A stretch of 28,359 nt of DNA from Clostridium_I sp047718555. GTDB lineage: Bacteria; Bacillota; Clostridia; Clostridiales; Clostridiaceae. The translations under genes and the position numbers were made by a program. The stretch's first letter is position 1. The number at the start of each line of letters is the position of its first letter. The stretch covers positions 1 through 28,359 of the forward strand of contig NZ_JBDNRK010000053.1 in the NCBI RefSeq assembly GCF_047718555.1, given 5' to 3'. The notes beneath the pieces are model-generated. The model did no database searches, had not been told where the DNA came from, and saw only the letters and a list, made by a program, of their open reading frames with translations. Below are positions 23,315-28,359 of this stretch, in pieces.

Positions 23315-23340
23315 CTATTCTTGTGACTTTTGAATTTATC

Positions 23341-23636
23341 ATAATACAAACATTATATATATCCAATATAGTTATAAGTTTCTATAAAGTCTCATTAACT
23401 GTTATATACCTCTGTAAGATTAGCAACTCTAATAATAAGCTATATTTATATTATAATGCAATAGAATATAAAATTGTTTAAACAAATTATTATTAATTAA
23501 TAAACTTTATACTAAGTTATTTTCATTATACAATAGATATTGCATCAAAGTTCCATTTATTAACTATTATAAAGTAAATACATAATTTCAATTATAATAT
23601 AGGCTTAACATAATTATATTAAAAAAAAATCATATA
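23341..23636. other. AT-rich spacer, nothing recognised
   Basis: No coding frame, tnpA remnant or strong hairpin is visible between the left end of the tnpB element and the promoter of the flavin reductase gene. Confidence 0.4.
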
Positions 23637-23665
23637 TTGCAATTACATAATTATAAATTTATAAT
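23637..23665 (+). promoter_or_regulatory. Promoter of the flavin-reductase-like gene
   Basis: TTGCAA (23637-23642) and TATAAT (23660-23665) are spaced by 17 bases. The region is very AT-rich with local palindromy, so other placements are possible. Confidence 0.55.
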
Positions 23666-23699
23666 TATAAATACCGTATTTAATTGGATTGGAGAAATT

Positions 23700-24278
23700 A
23701 TGAATAAATTAAATTTTAAAGGCAGTGCTATGTTGAACCCCACTCCAGTAGTTCTTGTCACTTCTAAGAGTAAATCTAATAAATTAAATGTTTTTACAGT
23801 TGGATGGGTGAGCACCGTTTGCACTAAAGAACCTATAATTGCTATGGGAGTAAGACCGGAAAGACTTTCATATCAATACATTAAAGAAAGTGGTGAATGT
23901 GTTATAAACCTTCCTACAAAAGATATGGTTAAGATTGTAGACTATTGCGGTGTTGTTTCTGGAAAAAAAGAAGATAAAATCAAGCATTTTAATTTGCAGC
24001 TAAGTGATGGAATAGAAATAGACACTCCTTCGTTGGAACGTTCTCCTGTAGCTTTAGAATGTAGAGTAAAGTCAGTTACACCCCTTGGAACACATGATTT
24101 ATTCTTACTTGAAGTTTTAAATGTCAAAGTAGACGAAAATTTATTGGATTCAAATAACAAAATATGTTTTAATAAAGCAAATCTTATATGTTATAGCCAT
24201 GGAGAATATTATGGATTAAATTCAAAACCACTGGGTTCTTTTGGTTATTCAGTAAAAAAGAAAAGTAAGAGAAAATAA
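23700..24278 (+). CDS. Flavin reductase-like domain protein (flavoredoxin type)
   Basis: ATG 23700, preceded by GGAG, begins MNKLNFKGSAMLNPTPVVLVTS and gives 192 residues; the frame further upstream lacks a ribosome site and overlaps the promoter. NVFTVGWVSTVCTKEPIIAMG and the motif ESGECVINLP match the split-barrel FMN-binding fold. CGVVSGKKEDKIKHF is the conserved SGK..DK stretch of the flavoredoxin subgroup. Such proteins bind FMN and pass electrons to various partners; no partner is encoded beside it. Confidence 0.88.
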   Translation: MNKLNFKGSAMLNPTPVVLVTSKSKSNKLNVFTVGWVSTVCTKEPIIAMGVRPERLSYQYIKESGECVINLPTKDMVKIVDYCGVVSGKKEDKIKHFNLQLSDGIEIDTPSLERSPVALECRVKSVTPLGTHDLFLLEVLNVKVDENLLDSNNKICFNKANLICYSHGEYYGLNSKPLGSFGYSVKKKSKRK

Positions 24279-24316
24279 TAAGCCCTGTAATAAATATATT
24301 ATATGTTTTCTACATG

Positions 24317-24372
24317 CTATACTATATTAAAAATACATGCCATCACCTCTGTTATAAGTGCTGACATGTGTT
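24317..24372 (-). terminator. Terminator of the lipoprotein gene
   Basis: On the minus strand ACATGTCAGCAC (24369-24358) pairs with GTGATGGCATGT (24346-24335), with one wobble and one mismatch, followed by ATTTTTAATA. Pairing is better on the minus than on the plus strand. Confidence 0.55.
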
Positions 24373-24379
24373 TAATATT

Positions 24380-24748
24380 TTATTTTCTTAAAGCATTAAT
24401 TATTTTGTCCGCCTGCTGCTGGGTAATAACCTTATCATTTACAAGCTTATCTAAAGTAATATTTTGTTTTTGTATACTCTCCTTGGTTAAAGTATCTAAG
24501 CTTGCAGTAAGATAGTCCAATACTTTATTAGACTGATCCCTAGTTATTGTAGCATCATTTACCAATGGCTGAATCCTATCTTCATAGTCTTTTCTAAGTG
24601 TATCTTTTGTAGGAGCTTTCCTAGCTAATTTTTGTGCGGTATTTTGAGAACTTGAAATATTCTTATTGCATCCGCCAGCTAAAAACATAGACATAGCCAA
24701 AATAGATACTATAATAACTGTATTATTAAGAATTCTAAACCTTCTCAT
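24380..24748 (-). CDS. Small putative lipoprotein with DUF2680-like repeats
   Basis: The 122-residue product has a basic start (MRRFR), a hydrophobic stretch and LAGGC ending at C27, a near-match to a lipobox, so it is probably a lipid-anchored surface protein. The mature part holds two similar helical motifs: DATITRDQSNKVLDYL and DKVITQQQADKIINAL. The second fits the ITQEQADKI pattern of DUF2680/YckD-type domains, whose function is unknown. GGAGGT lies eight bases before the ATG. It is monocistronic and convergent with the flavin reductase gene. Confidence 0.75.
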   Translation of the reverse strand: MRRFRILNNTVIIVSILAMSMFLAGGCNKNISSSQNTAQKLARKAPTKDTLRKDYEDRIQPLVNDATITRDQSNKVLDYLTASLDTLTKESIQKQNITLDKLVNDKVITQQQADKIINALRK

Positions 24749-25003
24749 TTTAGAGTACCTCCATGCAATAAATATTTGAGTTTGTTATTATATATAATCC
24801 TATAAGCAAATTCTATTAATTTATTATTTGAAAAATTAATAAAAATATGATCATATATTATTGTTAAAATTAAACAGCTATAAAATATTCATAAACTTCA
24901 AATAATAAAAAAACAATTGCATTAATATATTATGTTAATGGAGGACAGAAAATTGAGACGTAGAAAAATTATTTTACATTTTATAAGTATATTTTAGTAT
25001 ACC

Positions 25004-26728
25004 TTATTTACTCTCTTCTTCATTTTTTTTAGTTCGCCTAGTTCTTCTTACTACTTTTTTAGTAGATTTAATATCACTATCACTATTATTTAAGCTAATT
25101 TTCTCCGTGGAATCAGACTTTACAGCTTGTTTTCTTGTACGTGTCTTCCTTGCTTTTGTTTTAGCTGTATCTTCTGTTTTACTTACAGCACTTTCAATTT
25201 CTGAAGCTGATTTTATTGTCTCAGACTCTTCTCCATCCTGATTTGACTTATTGGTATTTTTATCCTCCGATTTTGCCTTAGTTGTTATCTTCAGAACTTC
25301 TTTATTTCTAACAGCACTTGATGCTGCCATAGTTTTACTCTTAGCTTCAGCTGAAGTATCTTCTATTTTGCTTACAGTAGCAGCACTAACTGCAGTAGCT
25401 TTCCTTGTCCTTCTTCTTGGCTTAGTTTCTTTAGAGCCTTCGATTTTTTCCTTAGCTATTTCTGTTTTTCTGGAGGAAACAGTTCTTTTTCTTTTCTTTG
25501 CATCCCTTAAATTAGTTTCTGTAAAAGCTTTTTTATCCACATCCCACTCTGTATCTAAAGCTTCCTCTTTAACTAAATTGTACATTTTAGTTGTTAACTT
25601 AGCAACTTCCTCCCAGGTATATTTCTCTTTTACACTTTCTTTAGCATTTTCTTTTATATGCTCACATAATTCATTATCATTCAATAGTGCTAGGACATTA
25701 TCCTTAAGACTTTCTGCAAGTCCATTTATCATTTTCATTCCGTTTACTCTATGTTCCACTAATTCCCCTAGTCCTCCAGTGTCTGAAACTACAATTGGAC
25801 ATCCCGCTGCCATAGCCTCAAGCGCTACTATACCAAAGGGTTCATATAGTGATGGAAATACTGCTATATTGGCAACTCTATATAATTTACTCTTAATTTC
25901 ATTATTCATATATCCTGAAAATAAAATTTTATTTTCAAGCCCCATTTGCTTAACCTTATATTTTAATTCTTCTGTCATAGGGCCTGCTCCTGCTATTACA
26001 AATTTTGCTTTACTATATGACCCTAATATTCGTGGCGCAGCATCTATTAATAGTTGAATTCCCTTTTCAAAAACATGTCTTCCTATAAAAAATATTATTT
26101 TTTCATCATCTAAAGCATAATTTCTTCTAAACTCTAAAGGATTAAATTCAAAATCAAATCCTTTTGAATCTACGCCATTTGGAACTACCCAAATTTTATC
26201 CTTCGCTACTTTAAAAGTGCTGATAATTTGTTCTTTCATGTAATTGCTGCAAGATATAATCTTCCAGGATTCATATGTTAAAAGCCATTCTGTTGAAGAA
26301 ATATATCTTTGCATCTCTGTTCTAATACCATTGTTTCTTCCCTCTTCTGTAGCATGTATAGTAGAAACCATTGGAATATTAAAAGACCATTTTAGTGCCT
26401 TTGCACTATAGGCTGAAAGCCAATCATGTGCATGTATTATATCTATTTTGCCTATTTTTCTTATAATTCTAATACATTCTTCAATCATTGAAAAATTAAG
26501 CTGCATAATCCATTTTGTGAAATCTTCTGTATCTATTTTATATGGTGTAACTCTATGAACTATAATACCATCATCATTTTCCTCCACTGGTGACGTACCT
26601 TCCTCGCAGGTAATTACATGTATTTCATGACCCAATAAAGTTAGTGCCCTAGAAAGATTATGTACATGATTAGATAATCCTCCTATATTTTTAGGTGGAT
26701 ATTCCCAAGAAAGCATTACTATTCTCAT
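25004..26728 (-). CDS. GT4 family glycosyltransferase (glycogen-synthase-like) with long charged tail
   Basis: ATG 26728 follows AAAGGAGAG and gives 574 residues. The GT-B domain starts MRIVMLSWEYPPKNIGGLSNHV (nucleotide-sugar glycine loop), continues with IIHAHDW and WVVPNGVD, and has the E-x7-E motif in EPFGIVALE near residue 300. This domain ends at about 395 and is a normal complete GT4 enzyme, likely adding glucose to an alpha-glucan or a cell-envelope glycan. The following 180 residues are low-complexity, rich in K, R, E, S, T and A, with repeated basic clusters (RRRTRKA, KTRTRKQ, RRTRRTKK). This extension is unusual for the family. By family the enzyme may work with the GH57 and DUF4912 proteins at 4570-6774. 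Confidence 0.86.
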   Translation of the reverse strand: MRIVMLSWEYPPKNIGGLSNHVHNLSRALTLLGHEIHVITCEEGTSPVEENDDGIIVHRVTPYKIDTEDFTKWIMQLNFSMIEECIRIIRKIGKIDIIHAHDWLSAYSAKALKWSFNIPMVSTIHATEEGRNNGIRTEMQRYISSTEWLLTYESWKIISCSNYMKEQIISTFKVAKDKIWVVPNGVDSKGFDFEFNPLEFRRNYALDDEKIIFFIGRHVFEKGIQLLIDAAPRILGSYSKAKFVIAGAGPMTEELKYKVKQMGLENKILFSGYMNNEIKSKLYRVANIAVFPSLYEPFGIVALEAMAAGCPIVVSDTGGLGELVEHRVNGMKMINGLAESLKDNVLALLNDNELCEHIKENAKESVKEKYTWEEVAKLTTKMYNLVKEEALDTEWDVDKKAFTETNLRDAKKRKRTVSSRKTEIAKEKIEGSKETKPRRRTRKATAVSAATVSKIEDTSAEAKSKTMAASSAVRNKEVLKITTKAKSEDKNTNKSNQDGEESETIKSASEIESAVSKTEDTAKTKARKTRTRKQAVKSDSTEKISLNNSDSDIKSTKKVVRRTRRTKKNEEESK

Positions 26729-26912
26729 CAAACAACTCTCCTTTTCAATGATTATCAAGTTTTAATTTTATATTTTGTATTGCTTTTCATATACCCTATA
26801 ATACAATAATAAATCTTTATAATTCCATTTACAAGTAATATAATAATTATAAAATAAATTCCTTAAATTGTATATATTTCACATTTAAGTTTATACATAA
26901 ACAATATATTAT

Positions 26913-28097
26913 CTATATCATGTTTATTATGCTTACATCAATATTAGTATCCTTTTCATAGTCAATATCGTCATATTCAAATCCAAACAATTTAAAAAAA
27001 TCTTTTCGGAATTCTTTAATATTAGTTAAATTTGTAATATTTTCTGTAGTTATCCTATCCCAAATATTACACACTTCTTCTTGAACATCTTTTCTCATCT
27101 CCCTATCATCTAATCGTATTCTATTTTCTTCATCTAATTGAAGATTACCACTGTTTATTTTTGAAAATAATCTGTGCATTTGCTCAATACATCCCTCCTG
27201 AATATCTTTTTCTTTCATAATCTTATCCAGTAGGGAAACATACAATGGAACTACAGGAATAGCAGAACTTGATTGAGTAACTAAAGCTTTATTTACTGCA
27301 ATAAATGCCTTTCCATCTATTTCTTTTAACTTATGATCTAATTGCAGAGAAGTCGCTTCTAAATTTTCTTTAGCTTTACCAATAGTACCATGTCTATATA
27401 TGGGATATGTAATTTCAGGTCCAATATAAGAGTATGCAATGGTAATTGCACCTTTTTCAAGCACTTTTTCATCCATTAATGCATCAATCCAAAGCTTCCA
27501 ATCTTGTCCACCCATTACATTTACAGTCTGCTCTACTTCATCTTCACTAGCTGGTTCGATCTCTACATTTGATACTTTAAAATTATGGAAATTTACAGTT
27601 TTATTTTTATAGGTTTTTCCTATAGGCTTTAAAGCAGAATGAGATATTTTACCTGTAATCGGATCCTTTCTTTTAGGTGCAGCTATGCTGTAGATAACAA
27701 TATCCACTTTTCCAAAATCCTTTTTTATCAATTCTATAGTTTTGTCTTTAATTTCCTTGGAAAATGCATCTCCATTGATAGTTTTAGAATAGTAACCTTT
27801 ATCTAAGGCCTCCTTCTCAAGGGCTGCAGTATTATACCAGCCTGCGGTACTAGTTCTATTTCCAGATGACTGCTTTTCAAATATTATTCCAATAGTGCTA
27901 GCCTTATAACCAAAAGTAGAAACTATTCTGGAAGACAATCCATAACCCGTGGAAGCCCCAATTATAAGCACCTTTTTAAATCTACTCGATAATTTAAACT
28001 TTTCTATGTATTCTATTTGTTCTAATACATTTTTTGTACATCCTTCCGGGTGAGCTGTAATACATATAAAGTCCCTGAATTTTGGTTTTACTATCAT
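26913..28097 (-). CDS. fabV: Trans-2-enoyl-ACP/CoA reductase FabV
   Basis: The 394-residue protein has the FabV/TER layout. GASTGYG (47-53) binds the dinucleotide, E74 (IIFEKQSSG) is in the position linked to NADH preference, and the YX8K catalytic pair is Y234 and K243 (YRHGTIGKAK). The N-terminal VKPKFRDFICITAHPEGC is diagnostic. It reduces enoyl-thioesters in fatty-acid synthesis, or crotonyl-CoA in butyrate-type metabolism; sequence alone does not say which. AGGGGG lies eight bases before the ATG. No other fatty-acid gene is adjacent. Confidence 0.95.
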   Translation of the reverse strand: MIVKPKFRDFICITAHPEGCTKNVLEQIEYIEKFKLSSRFKKVLIIGASTGYGLSSRIVSTFGYKASTIGIIFEKQSSGNRTSTAGWYNTAALEKEALDKGYYSKTINGDAFSKEIKDKTIELIKKDFGKVDIVIYSIAAPKRKDPITGKISHSALKPIGKTYKNKTVNFHNFKVSNVEIEPASEDEVEQTVNVMGGQDWKLWIDALMDEKVLEKGAITIAYSYIGPEITYPIYRHGTIGKAKENLEATSLQLDHKLKEIDGKAFIAVNKALVTQSSSAIPVVPLYVSLLDKIMKEKDIQEGCIEQMHRLFSKINSGNLQLDEENRIRLDDREMRKDVQEEVCNIWDRITTENITNLTNIKEFRKDFFKLFGFEYDDIDYEKDTNIDVSIINMI

Positions 28098-28289
28098 AAA
28101 CTATCCCCCTAACCTTATTTCATATCGCTTAAATAATTTTAAAATTAAATTACACATTTATTTAATCATTAGTCACTGCAGCACTTTCACCACTTCAAGG
28201 TAAACGATAACAAATATAATATGAATTTTATCTTATACGCTTTTCTTAAGCTTGGATACCATACACATGTTACTAAATAATTTATTTAA

Positions 28290-28329
28290 ACTTAGTGAAA
28301 GAAATAAACTCACCAAGTATGATTACTTG
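28290..28329. repeat. Overlapping inverted repeats upstream of fabV
   Basis: ACTTAGTGA (28290-28298) and TCACCAAGT (28310-28318) are near-perfect inverted repeats. CAAGTA and TACTTG (28314-28329) form another that shares an arm. They could be an operator for fabV or the end of a gene beyond the window. The rest of 28098-28359 shows no gene. Confidence 0.35.
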
Positions 28330-28359
28330 ATACTATAATACTATAAACATTTCTCATGG

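Larger units (their letters stand above)
22022..23340 (-). mobile_element. Solitary tnpB element of the IS200/IS605 (IS1341-like) group
   Basis: The unit contains an apparently intact tnpB, a structured 3' region ending in GTTGAAC (22028-22022), and a 5' hairpin at 23256-23314. No tnpA gene or remnant is seen, so it probably moves only with TnpA supplied elsewhere, or is fixed. The left boundary is a guess from the hairpin and its flank. The element sits directly upstream of the YibE/F gene, in the same orientation. Confidence 0.6.

Noticed and set aside
24938..24997. A 19-codon plus-strand frame near a GGAGG (MEDRKLRRRKIILHFISIF)
   Set aside because: The ATG overlaps the GGAGG; a TTG start would leave only 14 codons. 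Too short and too AT-rich to support, though a leader peptide or decayed gene start cannot be excluded.
25251..26057. A 268-residue plus-strand frame
   Set aside because: It is antisense to the GT4 glycosyltransferase, is hydrophobic low-complexity sequence as expected for the complement of a coding strand, and has no ribosome site.

Overview
The window is AT-rich Gram-positive DNA (roughly 30% G+C by eye). It has strong Shine-Dalgarno sites of the AAGGAGG type, A/T-ending codons, and several GTG/TTG starts. The gene set (FabV enoyl reductase, 2-hydroxyacyl-CoA dehydratase-type proteins, Rrf2/CymR-CysK, DUF4912 with a GH57 branching enzyme, clostridial-type YibE/F) points to Clostridium sensu stricto or a close relative. 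That assignment is inferred from gene content, not from a marker gene. There is no rRNA, tRNA, CRISPR array or prophage. The only mobile DNA recognised is one tnpB element, plus a possible insertion-sequence-derived relic.

Layout. 1-1851 (minus): a partial recX and an M16 zinc peptidase that overlap. 2058-4408 (plus): an Asn/Ser/Thr-rich membrane-anchored protein, then a DEAD-box RNA helicase with a DbpA-type RNA-binding domain; a bidirectional terminator follows. 4570-6774 (minus): a GH57 alpha-glucan branching enzyme and a DUF4912 protein with its own promoter; the DUF4912 gene carries an A10 run that breaks its frame. 6871-8858 (minus): a two-gene ATP-driven Fe-S reductase unit (HgdC-like activator plus one HgdB/DCCP-like subunit). 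Its leader has a good promoter, a preQ1-I-like pseudoknot, an antiterminator/terminator pair and two further terminator-like hairpins. 9175-9819 (plus): a divergent cis-prenyltransferase. 10233-11273 (minus): an AI-2E-type permease. 11643-15200: HtrA protease, whose promoter carries Pho-box-like 11-bp repeats, convergent with an OmpR-family response regulator/histidine kinase pair. 15520-16260 (plus): a secreted polysaccharide deacetylase. 16422-16589 (minus): a 55-residue zinc-ribbon protein. 16741-20790 (minus): a sulfur block, cymR-like regulator, cysK, cysteine desulfurase and mnmA, behind a consensus promoter. 20834-21976 (minus): YibE/F membrane protein, with a tnpB element just upstream at about 22022-23340. 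23700-24278 (plus): flavin-reductase-like protein. 24380-24748 (minus): a small lipoprotein. 25004-26728 (minus): a GT4 glycosyltransferase with a long charged tail. 26913-28097 (minus): FabV.

How the genes fit together. CymR-like regulator, CysK, desulfurase and MnmA form a path from cysteine synthesis and sulfur sensing to tRNA 2-thiouridylation. GH57, DUF4912 and, at a distance, the GT4 enzyme suggest alpha-glucan synthesis. HtrA and the two-component pair suggest an envelope or phosphate-type response. The most unusual locus is the reductase/activator pair under what looks like a preQ1-I-type transcription-terminating riboswitch. I know of no established link between that riboswitch class and this protein family.
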